From an uncultured Granulosicoccaceae bacterium (GTDB lineage: Bacteria > Pseudomonadota > Gammaproteobacteria > Granulosicoccales > Granulosicoccaceae): a stretch of DNA of 44,782 nt. The translations under genes and the position numbers were made by a program. Of the stretch, positions 32,146 to 39,952 are shown piece after piece (the stretch's first letter is position 1; each line of letters begins with the position of its first letter). A model generated the notes under the pieces. That model had not been told where the DNA came from, searched no databases, and worked only from the letters and a program-made list of their open reading frames with translations. The stretch covers positions 1-44,782 of the forward strand of contig CALFCE010000057.1 in assembly GCA_937951215.1 (NCBI GenBank). The letters run 5' to 3'.

Positions 32146-32820
32146 CGCGGTGGATTTGTGCGGAAGCATTATTCCGCAACCGATCAATCTGAAATCCCCG
32201 AGGCCGCGTTGCTGGATTGTCAGTGACACAGACGCTGGTACATCCTCCAGCAACACACTCCGCGTCAGTAACGGCCCCTTTGGTCCAGCGATAGTGCTGA
32301 TTTTGCCGCACAGTATTTTACGGGGTTGAAAGCCTGCCAGCTGGCATTCGTTGATCACCTTGTCCACAAAGTGCCCTTCATTGTCAAAGTCATTATCCTG
32401 ATCGAAAGCGGTGTAGCGAGAGAACAGGGTTGCTGACGGGACCAGCCCTCGTGTGCTGGCAGAATCGATTTGCATTGGAAATCCAGCGACGTCGAGAATT
32501 GACCCTTGCAGCTGATCGATCAATTGTTGTGCCTGGTCGCTGGCAACACGAACCCGCAAGCGCGTGCGTCGCGACAATTGCAGCTCGCTACTCGCGTCAG
32601 AGTCCGGACGTTCCCACCCGTTCTGGGAACCGGCAACGTGAATTGTGTGCACCCCGGCAAAAGGCGATTGTTTGAGCCACGGGACAGTCTTTGTCACTGA
32701 CTCGCTTAGTGCCAAAGAGTGATCAACCGGCAATGATGAACAGCTCAAGCGAAAACTGACATCGACAACATCGCAGGGTGAAGTGCTGTCCGCCGATTCG
32801 CTTTCCTGCCAGAGACTCAT
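32131..32820 (-). CDS. Cas6/Cmx6-like RAMP-fold protein
   Basis: A 229-residue protein whose sequence pattern matches the Cas6/Cmx6 family of the Myxan-type I CRISPR subtype. It has VDVSFRLSCSSLPVDHSLAL near the N-terminus (His34 is a candidate catalytic residue), IHTIHVAGSQNGWERP, LSRRTRLRVRV, GFQPRKILCGK, GPLLTRSVLLEDV and the C-terminal glycine-rich loop RGLGDFRLIGCGIMLPHK (Gly206-Gly216, GxGx5GxG), the hallmark of RAMP/Cas6 proteins. Cas6 enzymes bind and cut CRISPR repeat RNA. No cas gene or CRISPR array is visible here. It is the last gene of a minus-strand operon with an Fe/2OG dioxygenase and two unknown proteins, divergent from dsrA. I chose ATG 32820; the TTG two codons upstream is less likely. 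Confidence 0.75.
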   Translation of the reverse strand: MSLWQESESADSTSPCDVVDVSFRLSCSSLPVDHSLALSESVTKTVPWLKQSPFAGVHTIHVAGSQNGWERPDSDASSELQLSRRTRLRVRVASDQAQQLIDQLQGSILDVAGFPMQIDSASTRGLVPSATLFSRYTAFDQDNDFDNEGHFVDKVINECQLAGFQPRKILCGKISTIAGPKGPLLTRSVLLEDVPASVSLTIQQRGLGDFRLIGCGIMLPHKSTAPVQD

Positions 32821-32874
32821 GAGCAACCCCGGATACTTTTTAATATCCAGGAACCCGCATATGCTTGTGCTGGT

Positions 32875-33645
32875 TCATGCATCATCGGTTTCTCCAGGTT
32901 CCTCGGGCAACGCATCCACAAGCGCCTCGCGATCGAACTGCCATGCGTCCTGCACCAGGACATCAATGATGTTTCGCAGACGAACCAGAAATTTGTCCGG
33001 TTGATCCAGCTCAAGGCGTTCAACCCATGCTTCAAACCCGGCCTGTGTTTCAACTTTGCTGTGCCGTCTGGCAACTTTCGCCAGTAAGCCTGCGGTAAAC
33101 AGTTTCAGTTCCTCTTCCTGTGTTGAGTCTGCTCGCATCCCGGCGACGTAGTGGGCTGTGGCGGCAGCGACCGCGGCGCCATCTGAATTGTCGGGGGTTT
33201 CGTCGACGATATGCTCGAGCACAGTAACCGTAAGCGCTGGATCCACTGGATAAGTTACGGCTAACCAGGCTGCCTGGCCAATTGATTCCAGTGCGTCGTC
33301 TTCACCGGCAAGGTAGATGTATTGCATGGCGGTTGCAGCATGCTCAAAATGTTGGTGCTCTATAAAAACAGGGGGTAATGGGCGGGTCTGCTCTGCGGCT
33401 TCGCTGTTGTTGCCAAGGTCCAGCAGGTGACCGCTCGCCGCCAGAACCTTTTTGGCCCACTGTAACTGAATGTCCCCGAATTCGGCCGTGGATTGTGCAG
33501 TTTGCATACTCCCGGACAGTGCGGTGATTTCCTGCTGCAGCTGCCTTAGAGCGCTCTCGGAATGGCTGCGGGGAGGTTTGTCTGCCAACAGAGCCTCGGC
33601 TTCACTCAGCGCTGGTTGGCTTATACGAGGCCCGTTGTCGTTCAT
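32875..33645 (-). CDS. Uncharacterised helical acidic protein in the Cas6-like operon
   Basis: A 256-residue protein that I do not recognise. It looks all-helical and acidic, with Ala-rich helices (QYIYLAGEDDALESIGQAAWLAV, AAAVAAATAHYVAGM) and a C-terminal part WVERLELDQPDKFLVRLRNIIDVLVQDAWQF. No signal peptide, cysteine cluster or catalytic motif is apparent. Its ATG overlaps the stop of the 74-residue protein gene (ATGA), and the Cas6-like gene follows after 54 bases. A scaffold or partner role in the same system is an inference from operon structure only. Confidence 0.7.
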   Translation of the reverse strand: MNDNGPRISQPALSEAEALLADKPPRSHSESALRQLQQEITALSGSMQTAQSTAEFGDIQLQWAKKVLAASGHLLDLGNNSEAAEQTRPLPPVFIEHQHFEHAATAMQYIYLAGEDDALESIGQAAWLAVTYPVDPALTVTVLEHIVDETPDNSDGAAVAAATAHYVAGMRADSTQEEELKLFTAGLLAKVARRHSKVETQAGFEAWVERLELDQPDKFLVRLRNIIDVLVQDAWQFDREALVDALPEEPGETDDA

Positions 33646-33866
33646 TTCCCGTTATTGCTCATTTGTTGATCCTGCTGGTGGACATCAGAGCCACTGAAAG
33701 CGGCTTCCAGCACCATCTCCCAGTTCTCGGGGGTATCAGGAAAAGGGGGCTTTAAATCCATATGAAAAAAACGATGCTCTGCGGCACGTTGTTTCACCAC
33801 CTCGATCAACTCCCGAAAGGTTGTGATGTCTTTGTGTTGTAACAGCAAGTTGCTCAGGTAAAGCAT
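33642..33866 (-). CDS. Small conserved-looking protein of 74 residues
   Basis: A short protein, MLYLSNLLLQHKD at its start, then TTFRELIEVVKQRAAEHRFFHMDLKPPFPDTPENWEMV split over helix and loop, ending in a polar tail. I do not recognise it. Its stop overlaps the next start in ATGA, and the dioxygenase gene ends 24 bases upstream, so it fits a four-gene operon. The ordered pattern of charged, Pro and aromatic residues suggests a real folded protein and not a chance frame. Confidence 0.6.
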   Translation of the reverse strand: MLYLSNLLLQHKDITTFRELIEVVKQRAAEHRFFHMDLKPPFPDTPENWEMVLEAAFSGSDVHQQDQQMSNNGK

Positions 33867-33890
33867 CTGGATAAATTCGCCTGGTTTTGG

Positions 33891-34853
33891 TCAGTTGGCA
33901 AGTTTGGGTAATTGCGAATAGCGTCCACGCAGCATCAGGCGTTTGCAATCCTTGTCATCGGTGAAACTTTCGCGCTTGTGCAACACGTTTCGGGTGATGA
34001 TGCCTTCACCTCGCTGTAAGCGGATATGTGTTTGGGCGTCTGATAATGCTTCTATCATTTCGGCAAGGCGCTGCATGGCTTCAGCGGTAGCCGCTGAATG
34101 CCAGTGGATGTTTCTGCTGCGCATTGTAAACCGAAGTCCGGGTGTATGATCAGGGTAATTGAATAACACCGGCACCTGCCGGTCAGGTCGGCTGTGACCA
34201 AACTCGTCTTTATTGGAAGGCAGCGTCATGGCTTTGGCCGCAGCCAGTAACTTGATCAATTCCGGAGCATTCTCCGTTACCGAAATCAACAAACGATAGG
34301 GGTCGAGCAAGCTCAGGGTTCCTCCCGAACTGGCGGGTGACAGGCAGTGCAGTGTAAACGTGCGAACGGGCTCGTCGGGGGGGTTGTAATAGCCGTCGGT
34401 GTGCCAATTCATCATTTTATTTGAATAGGGCAGAAAACGTCTTTGCCCACTGTCTTGTACGTCTTCAAGTCTCGACAGGCCATCACTGCCGCTAAGCACA
34501 CCCTGGTCTGAATGCTTCAGCCCGAGTCTGGCGTTCAGTTGTGCGATAGCGTGTTCCAGATCCCTGTCTTTCACATCCCCGTGTTCCAAATCCTTGTCCG
34601 GGAATGTCGCGTCGGCAAATTTGTACAGACCAAAGCCTTGTTGCTGCACGGCCACCAGCAATGCCTGCAGGGCGTCGTCATCAGCCGTGGTGTCGAGATT
34701 GAGTGTCAGTCTATGATGTGTAGCTGCCCGCTGTCTTTTAGACTCAAAGTCCTGCAAGTACTGATCTCTCCAGTGCGGATAAAGTCCTGTACCAGGCTTG
34801 TCTGGCGAGAAAACCGGTTGCGATAGAGGGGTGCTTGCGGGTTCTGGAGTCAT
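33891..34853 (-). CDS. TauD/TfdA-family Fe(II)/2-oxoglutarate dioxygenase
   Basis: A 320-residue dioxygenase with a double-stranded beta-helix fold. Iron ligands are visible as HTD in MMNWHTDGYYNPPDEP and the distal His in RNVLHKRESF; the Arg in LMLRGRYSQ would bind 2-oxoglutarate. The family hydroxylates small acids such as taurine, gamma-butyrobetaine or alkyl sulfonates; the substrate here is open. The start is uncertain: the frame reaches a GTG at 34916, but no candidate has a good ribosome binding site, and I took the ATG at 34853 near where the conserved part begins. A 30-bp in-frame duplication gives DLEHGDVKDRDLEH. It is the first gene of the operon divergent from dsrA. Confidence 0.8.
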   Translation of the reverse strand: MTPEPASTPLSQPVFSPDKPGTGLYPHWRDQYLQDFESKRQRAATHHRLTLNLDTTADDDALQALLVAVQQQGFGLYKFADATFPDKDLEHGDVKDRDLEHAIAQLNARLGLKHSDQGVLSGSDGLSRLEDVQDSGQRRFLPYSNKMMNWHTDGYYNPPDEPVRTFTLHCLSPASSGGTLSLLDPYRLLISVTENAPELIKLLAAAKAMTLPSNKDEFGHSRPDRQVPVLFNYPDHTPGLRFTMRSRNIHWHSAATAEAMQRLAEMIEALSDAQTHIRLQRGEGIITRNVLHKRESFTDDKDCKRLMLRGRYSQLPKLAN

Positions 34854-35156
34854 AAGGGCTACTAGCTTAACCTGTTGTTTATGTGACTGCATCGGGTGAG
34901 GGACAGCCCGGTGCACTGGGCTTGTCTGTCAGGGGTATATCTTTAGTTATACTGAGAGGGGCGGACTGTGCATAAAGGTGGATTGGCGAAACAGGGTATA
35001 GCGCCTAAAATTAGGTACTTAACAGGCATCAGACTCCAGACTGATGTCTATTTCTCGGGCATTGTTGTCACAACAGTCCCGTCTCGAGTCGCAGGAAACT
35101 CCAACGGAGCGAGCTGGTGTCTATGCTCCTGCAGGTAACGATCGGACAGTGGAAAT
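34854..35156. other. Divergent promoter region between the dioxygenase operon and dsrA
   Basis: This region holds the regulatory sequences of both operons. Visible inverted repeats are GTATA/TATAC (34935-34952), CCTAA-AA-TTAGG (35004-35015), GGCATCAG/CTGATGTC (35025-35032 and 35041-35048) and TGTTG-TCA-CAACA (35063-35075). The dsrA promoter candidate is listed separately. No gene is visible. Confidence 0.55.
34983..35015 (+). promoter_or_regulatory. Sigma-70-like dsrA promoter with overlapping palindrome
   Basis: TTGGCG (34983-34988), a 17-bp spacer and TAAAAT (35006-35011) match the -35 and -10 consensus at four and five of six positions. The -10 box lies inside the palindrome CCTAA-AA-TTAGG (35004-35015), a likely operator position. 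Transcription would give a leader of about 140 bases before dsrA. Confidence 0.5.
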
Positions 35157-36509
35157 ATGAGCGAAAAGCAGTCTAACGGCAATCCCGGCAACGAGCCCGG
35201 TAGTGACAAATCAGGCGGTGACAAGCATGATACTCCGATGTTGGATCAGCTGGAGCCAGGTCCCTGGCCGAGCTTTGTATCTGGCATCAAGAGGCTGCGT
35301 GACGAGCATCCGAGTGATCGGGTCAATGACATGGCCAACGATCTGCTGGGCCAGCTTGAGCATTCCTATCAAACTCGCAAAGGTTACTGGAAAGGTGGCA
35401 CTGTCAGCGTCTATGGTTACGGCGGCGGCATCATCCCGCGTTTTTCAGAAGTGGGCGACATGTTTCCGAAATCGCGTGAGTTTCACACCTTGCGGGTGCA
35501 ACCTCCTGCAGGTAATCACTACTCGACCGATGTTCTGCGATCCCTTGCCGACAGTTGGGAAAAACACGGTTCCGGTCTGGTGACCTTTCACGGGCAGACC
35601 GGCAACATCATGTTTATCGGTGCTACCACCGAAAATACCCAACACTTTTTTGATGAAATCAATGAATACGGTTTTGACCTCGGCGGGGCCGGTCCTTGTG
35701 TTCGAACAGCCATGTCCTGTGTTGGCTCAAGCCGTTGTGAAATGTCCTGTGCCAATGAACACAAGGTGCATCGCAGTCTGGTTAACAACTTTACTGACGA
35801 TGTCCATCGACCGGCTTTGCCTTACAAGTTCAAATTCAAGGTATCCGGGTGTCCAAACGATTGCATGAATTCCATCGAACGTGCCGACTTCGCGGTGATT
35901 GGCACCTGGCGTGATGATATGAAAGTTGATCAGGACGCGTTCAAGGAGTATGTCGGTCGCAAAGGCAGGCAACACGTGGTGGATAACATTATCACCCGCT
36001 GTCCAACCAATTCCCTGTCATTGAAGGATGATGACAGCATCGAAGTTGATAATCGCAATTGCGTTCGCTGTATGCATTGTCTGAATGTGGTCCCGGCGGC
36101 CTTCAGCCCCGGTGATGACAAGGGCATCAGTATTTTGATCGGTGGCAAGCGCACCCTGAAGATTGGTGACTTGTTTGGCACGGTCATCGTGCCGTTTATG
36201 CGTCTGGAAACTGAAGAAGATTACGAGCGACTGGTCGAAATCGCGGAAGAGACGATCGACTTTTTTGCCGAGAATGCGTTGGAGCACGAACGAACCGGAG
36301 AAATGATCGAGCGCATCGGACTGGTTAATTTTCTTGAGGGAATTGGAGTTGACGTTGATCCCAACATGATTTCACACCCACGGGAAAGTTCCTATGTCAG
36401 GACCGACACCTGGGACGATGAAGCGGCAAAATGGTTTGAACGCAGAGCCGGAGTTGATGATGCCGGAGATAAAAAAGAAAGCGCCGTTGCTGGCGGAGGG
36501 GCTGCCTGA
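35157..36509 (+). CDS. dsrA: DsrA, oxidative-type dissimilatory sulfite reductase alpha subunit
   Basis: A 450-residue subunit. Siroheme-[4Fe-4S] ligands are C188-X5-C194 (CVGSSRC) and C232-X3-C236 (CPNDC). A ferredoxin domain follows with the CPTNS and CVRCMHC motifs. The core stretch GGGIIPRFSE and RPALPYKFKFKVSGCPNDC are typical of DsrA. In this reverse-acting form, DsrAB oxidises DsrC-bound sulfur to sulfite in the cytoplasm. The N-terminal 25 residues are a Gly/Asp/Lys-rich tail. GGA lies shortly before the ATG. It overlaps dsrB by one base (TGATG). Confidence 0.97.
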   Translation: MSEKQSNGNPGNEPGSDKSGGDKHDTPMLDQLEPGPWPSFVSGIKRLRDEHPSDRVNDMANDLLGQLEHSYQTRKGYWKGGTVSVYGYGGGIIPRFSEVGDMFPKSREFHTLRVQPPAGNHYSTDVLRSLADSWEKHGSGLVTFHGQTGNIMFIGATTENTQHFFDEINEYGFDLGGAGPCVRTAMSCVGSSRCEMSCANEHKVHRSLVNNFTDDVHRPALPYKFKFKVSGCPNDCMNSIERADFAVIGTWRDDMKVDQDAFKEYVGRKGRQHVVDNIITRCPTNSLSLKDDDSIEVDNRNCVRCMHCLNVVPAAFSPGDDKGISILIGGKRTLKIGDLFGTVIVPFMRLETEEDYERLVEIAEETIDFFAENALEHERTGEMIERIGLVNFLEGIGVDVDPNMISHPRESSYVRTDTWDDEAAKWFERRAGVDDAGDKKESAVAGGGAA

Positions 36510-37606
36510 TGTCTGGTGCTGTAGCAAAACCTGCGCGTAAAAAAATGCGCGAGGCCATCGAGAGTGGCTGCCCCGACGGTATGCAATATCTACATCCGGT
36601 GATGTTGCGAAATTTTGGACAATGGGTAAACCACACTCACCCACGACCCGGCGTGTTGTGTCATATTGCGGCCAGCGGCGAGAAAATCTGGACTGTCAGA
36701 GCGGGTACCCAACGGATTCTGGATGTGTTCACTTTGCGCATTTTGTGCGATATCGGTGATCAATTTGCTGACGGTCATGTCCGTTTTACCATTCGCTCCA
36801 ATATAGAGTACATGGTCGACGCGGAAGAGAAAGTTGAACCCCTGATCGAGGCATTGACCGAGGCAGGGTTTATTGTTGGTGGTACACAGAACAGTGTTGC
36901 GATGATTTCGCACACGCAAGGATGGTTACATTGTGATATCCCCGGCACTGATGCCTCAGGTATCGTCAAGTCGATGATGGATGAGCTGGTGCACGAATTC
37001 ACCAACGCCGAAATGCCCAATCGTGTACACATTACTACCTCTTGTTGCCAGATCAATTGCGGTGGACAAGGTGATATCGCAATCAATATCCAACATACCA
37101 AGCCGCCTAAAATCAATCACGATCTGGTGGCGAATGTATGCGAGCGTCCATCCGTGGTGGCGCGTTGTCCGGTGGCTGCGATTCGTCCGGCCATGGTCAA
37201 TGGCAAGCCATCGCTTGAGGTCGATGAGAAGAAGTGCATCTGTTGCGGTGCTTGCTATCCGCCGTGCCCACCGATGCAAATCAATGATCCGGAACATTCC
37301 AAACTGGCAGTCTGGGTGGGCGGGAACCATTCCAATGCGCGCAGCAAGCCATCGTTTCAGAAGCTGGTAGCAGCAGGCATTCCCAACAATCCGCCACGTT
37401 GGCCGGAGGCGACTGCCGTGGTCAAGAAAATCCTTTACGCCTATAAAGAAGATGCGAAAGACTGGGAGCGTATCAACGACTGGATTGACCGTATCGGTTG
37501 GCCGCGATTTTTTGAAATTACGGATTTGCCGTTTACCAAATTCCATATTGATAATTGGCGCGGCTCTCGTAAAAGTCTTAATTCATCAAGTCATATTCGC
37601 TTCTAG
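36509..37606 (+). CDS. dsrB: DsrB, oxidative-type dissimilatory sulfite reductase beta subunit
   Basis: A 365-residue subunit. It shows HPVMLRNFGQWVNH near the N-terminus, TTSCCQINCGGQGDIAI (siroheme-cluster cysteines), CERPSVVARCPVAAIRP, and a ferredoxin domain CICCGACYPPCPPMQI. The start overlaps the dsrA stop by one base. With DsrA it forms the alpha2beta2 enzyme carrying siroheme. Confidence 0.97.
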   Translation: MSGAVAKPARKKMREAIESGCPDGMQYLHPVMLRNFGQWVNHTHPRPGVLCHIAASGEKIWTVRAGTQRILDVFTLRILCDIGDQFADGHVRFTIRSNIEYMVDAEEKVEPLIEALTEAGFIVGGTQNSVAMISHTQGWLHCDIPGTDASGIVKSMMDELVHEFTNAEMPNRVHITTSCCQINCGGQGDIAINIQHTKPPKINHDLVANVCERPSVVARCPVAAIRPAMVNGKPSLEVDEKKCICCGACYPPCPPMQINDPEHSKLAVWVGGNHSNARSKPSFQKLVAAGIPNNPPRWPEATAVVKKILYAYKEDAKDWERINDWIDRIGWPRFFEITDLPFTKFHIDNWRGSRKSLNSSSHIRF

Positions 37607-37608
37607 TC

Positions 37609-38001
37609 ATGAAATTTGCGATTCTGGTCAACGAAGGCCCTTACCAACATCAAGCCTCGGATAGCGCTTATCAGTTCAGTGTCGCGGCCCTGGAGGCCGG
37701 ACATGAAATAAGCCGTGTGTTTTTCTACCATGACGGAGTGAACAACGGTTCGCGCCTGACTACCCCGCCGCAGGATGATCGGCATATCCAGAAACGCTGG
37801 TCTGCACTGGCGGCAGACAAAGGCGTCGATCTCGTGTTGTGCGTCGCTGCCTGTCAACGACGTGGTCTGGTTGATGAGGGTGAAATGAAACGCAACGGCA
37901 AAGATGCCTCTAATATCGCCGAAGGATTCAGGATTTCCGGTCTGGGGCAACTGATTGAAGCTGGTATCGAGTCTGATCGACTGATCACGTTTGGGGATTG
38001 A
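37609..38001 (+). CDS. dsrE: DsrE, sulfurtransferase subunit of DsrEFH
   Basis: A 130-residue TusD-family protein. Cys78 in LCVAACQRRG matches the active-site cysteine of DsrE/TusD, and Cys82 lies one turn further. DsrEFH passes sulfur to DsrC and is restricted to the oxidative pathway. It starts two bases behind dsrB without its own strong ribosome binding site, so it is translationally coupled. Confidence 0.95.
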   Translation: MKFAILVNEGPYQHQASDSAYQFSVAALEAGHEISRVFFYHDGVNNGSRLTTPPQDDRHIQKRWSALAADKGVDLVLCVAACQRRGLVDEGEMKRNGKDASNIAEGFRISGLGQLIEAGIESDRLITFGD

Positions 38002-38007
38002 TACACG

Positions 38008-38394
38008 ATGGAAGATGAAGAATACACAGGCGGCATAGAGAAAAAGATTATCTACGTTAACCGCCGGGCACCTCACGGAACCGTGTACGCCCTCGAATCG
38101 CTGGAAACCGTATTGATCGGTGCAGCGTTCGATCAGGACGTCACCATGCTCTTCCTCGATGACGGTGTTTTCCAGTTAAAAAAGGATCAGGCACCTGAGG
38201 CCCTCGAATTCAAGAATTTTTCCAAGACTTATCGCGCACTTGAAATGTACGATGTTGAGAAGTTGTTTGTGGAGCAGGAGTCGCTGGCAGAAAGAGGTCT
38301 GGCGCAGGATGACCTGGTGGTTGATGTCGAACTGGTTGCGCGTAAAGACGTCGGGGCACTGATTAATGATCAAGATGTTGTACTTAGTTTCTGA
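38008..38394 (+). CDS. dsrF: DsrF, DsrEFH subunit
   Basis: A 128-residue TusC-family protein with the typical RRAPHGTVYALESLETVLIGAAFDQDV segment broken over strand and helix, and FLDDGVFQL. GGGGA stands before the start. It lies six bases behind dsrE. As in TusC homologues, it has no catalytic cysteine and is structural in the heterohexamer. Confidence 0.93.
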   Translation: MEDEEYTGGIEKKIIYVNRRAPHGTVYALESLETVLIGAAFDQDVTMLFLDDGVFQLKKDQAPEALEFKNFSKTYRALEMYDVEKLFVEQESLAERGLAQDDLVVDVELVARKDVGALINDQDVVLSF

Positions 38395-38445
38395 GCTGGC
38401 GCGGGTTTTTAAGCTGATGGGGCTTTCTGAGCAGATGGAGAATTT

Positions 38446-38754
38446 ATGTCGACATTAAACGTCCTTAATAAGTCTCCATTTGAAAAAAAGACAATGGAGC
38501 AATGCCTGGCGCGTCTGGCCGATGGCGATAGTGTTTTGATGATTGAAGATGCGGTTGTGGCCGCACTGGCAGATACCGCGATCGCCTCTCAGCTCGAGTC
38601 GGTTGGAGCTGCTCACGCTTTGTATGTGTTGGAGCCGGATCTGGCGGCGAGAGGCTTGTCGTCCAGTAGCAGACTGGCGGCTGTTAAAGTGGTGGACTAC
38701 AGCGGTTTCGTCGAATTGGCGACAACCCACGAAAGAGTGCATTCCTGGCTGTGA
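38446..38754 (+). CDS. dsrH: DsrH, DsrEFH subunit
   Basis: A 102-residue TusB-family protein with NKSPFEKKTMEQCLARLADGDSVLMIEDAV (split by the usual loop) and the C-terminal VDYSGFVELATTHERVHSWL. Cys20 in EQCLARL is at the position conserved in DsrH. GGAG precedes the ATG. It completes the DsrEFH sulfurtransferase. Confidence 0.92.
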   Translation: MSTLNVLNKSPFEKKTMEQCLARLADGDSVLMIEDAVVAALADTAIASQLESVGAAHALYVLEPDLAARGLSSSSRLAAVKVVDYSGFVELATTHERVHSWL

Positions 38755-38843
38755 CCGTGTGACTGCAACATCGTCCGGCAACAGCAGATGCTGGCGCCTG
38801 GAATTTGGTTTGGATTTATTTTTATTTACGAGTGGAGATACCC

Positions 38844-39176
38844 ATGGCAATTGAAGTCAATGGCAAGAGTTTTGAAACTGATGAAGAAGGATACCTCGCT
38901 GATTTGTCAGAGTGGAACCCGGAGATAGCCGCTGTGATGGCAGAAGCTGATGAGTGTGACTTGTCAGAGAATCACTGGGAAGTGATCAATTTCTTGCGTG
39001 AATATTATGAGGAATATCAGATCGCACCGGCTGTGCGCGTCCTGACCAAAGCCATCGGTAAAAAGCTGGGCAAGGACAAGGGCAACAGCAAGTACCTTTA
39101 TGAGCTCTATCCTTATGGCCCTGCGAAACAGGCCTGTAAATATGCCGGATTACCCAAGCCCACTGGCTGTGTCTGA
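38844..39176 (+). CDS. dsrC: DsrC, sulfur carrier with two C-terminal cysteines
   Basis: A 110-residue protein. The C-terminal arm carries both conserved cysteines, Cys98 (QACKYAG) and the penultimate Cys109 (PTGCV), so it is a true DsrC that can form the trisulfide or persulfide cycled between DsrEFH, DsrAB and DsrMK, not a single-cysteine TusE. GGAG before ATG 38844 fixes the start; the frame is open 13 codons further upstream. Confidence 0.97.
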   Translation: MAIEVNGKSFETDEEGYLADLSEWNPEIAAVMAEADECDLSENHWEVINFLREYYEEYQIAPAVRVLTKAIGKKLGKDKGNSKYLYELYPYGPAKQACKYAGLPKPTGCV

Positions 39177-39182
39177 TTGGTT

Positions 39183-39209
39183 CGGAACTTTCGTCTCTTT
39201 CCTGTTCCG
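39183..39209 (+). terminator. Small hairpin between dsrC and dsrM
   Basis: CGGAAC (39183-39188) and GTTCCG (39204-39209) form a 6-bp stem with a 15-nt pyrimidine-rich loop, seven bases behind the dsrC stop. No T-run follows. It could be a partial terminator or an mRNA processing point that raises dsrC over dsrM levels. Confidence 0.35.
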
Positions 39210-39224
39210 GCATCCATTCATTGA

Positions 39225-39941
39225 ATGAGCGTTTTGTTCAGCGTATTGATTTATCTGGCAGTGCTGGTGTTTGTCATTGCCACCGCTGCCAAAGTGATCA
39301 AGTACGCACGTACACCAGCACCGCTTAAAATCCCGACGACACCAGCGCCCACCTCTGTGGGTGGGGTTGTGCTGCGAATGGCACGCGAGGTCGTGCTGTT
39401 CGAAAGTTTGTTCAAAGCTTCAAAGTGGACATGGATTTTCGGCTGGCTGTTTCATTTCGGACTGTTGCTGGTTCTGCTGACCCATTTACGATACTTCACA
39501 GAGCCAGTGTGGTGGTGGGTCGCATTGATTGCCCCTTATGGCCGCTATGCGGGCATGATGATGCTGTTTGGACTTGCCGGCCTGCTTGCGAGGCGTCTGC
39601 TTGTTGACCGGGTGCGCTACATTTCAGCGCCTTCAGATTTCCTGATGCTGATATTTTTAATGGCGATAGCCCTGAGCGGCTTGGCCATGCGCTATGTCTG
39701 GCACATCGACATTATTGCCTTGAAACAGTTTGCACTGGGTTTACCGGCCTTTGAGTTCAACTCGCTACCAGCCGGCTTGATGCTGCTATTACACTTGCTG
39801 TTGGTGGTTGTGCTGCTGCTTGTTTTTCCGTTTTCAAAATTATTGCATGCGCCGGGGCTGTTCTTCAGCCCATCGCGCAATCAAGTGGATAACCCTCGTG
39901 AGCGCAGGCATGTAGTTCGTCGCTCCTCAGCCGGTGACTGA
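39225..39941 (+). CDS. dsrM: DsrM, NarI-like membrane cytochrome b subunit
   Basis: A 238-residue inner-membrane protein with about five hydrophobic segments (1-22, 67-90, 95-125, 135-155, 180-210). Histidines in WLFHFGLLL, LTHLRYF, YVWHIDII and LLHLLLV are candidates for b-heme ligands, as in NarI-family DsrM. It works with DsrK, J, O and P to exchange electrons between DsrC and the quinone pool. Confidence 0.94.
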   Translation: MSVLFSVLIYLAVLVFVIATAAKVIKYARTPAPLKIPTTPAPTSVGGVVLRMAREVVLFESLFKASKWTWIFGWLFHFGLLLVLLTHLRYFTEPVWWWVALIAPYGRYAGMMMLFGLAGLLARRLLVDRVRYISAPSDFLMLIFLMAIALSGLAMRYVWHIDIIALKQFALGLPAFEFNSLPAGLMLLLHLLLVVVLLLVFPFSKLLHAPGLFFSPSRNQVDNPRERRHVVRRSSAGD

Positions 39942-39952
39942 TGGAATAAACC

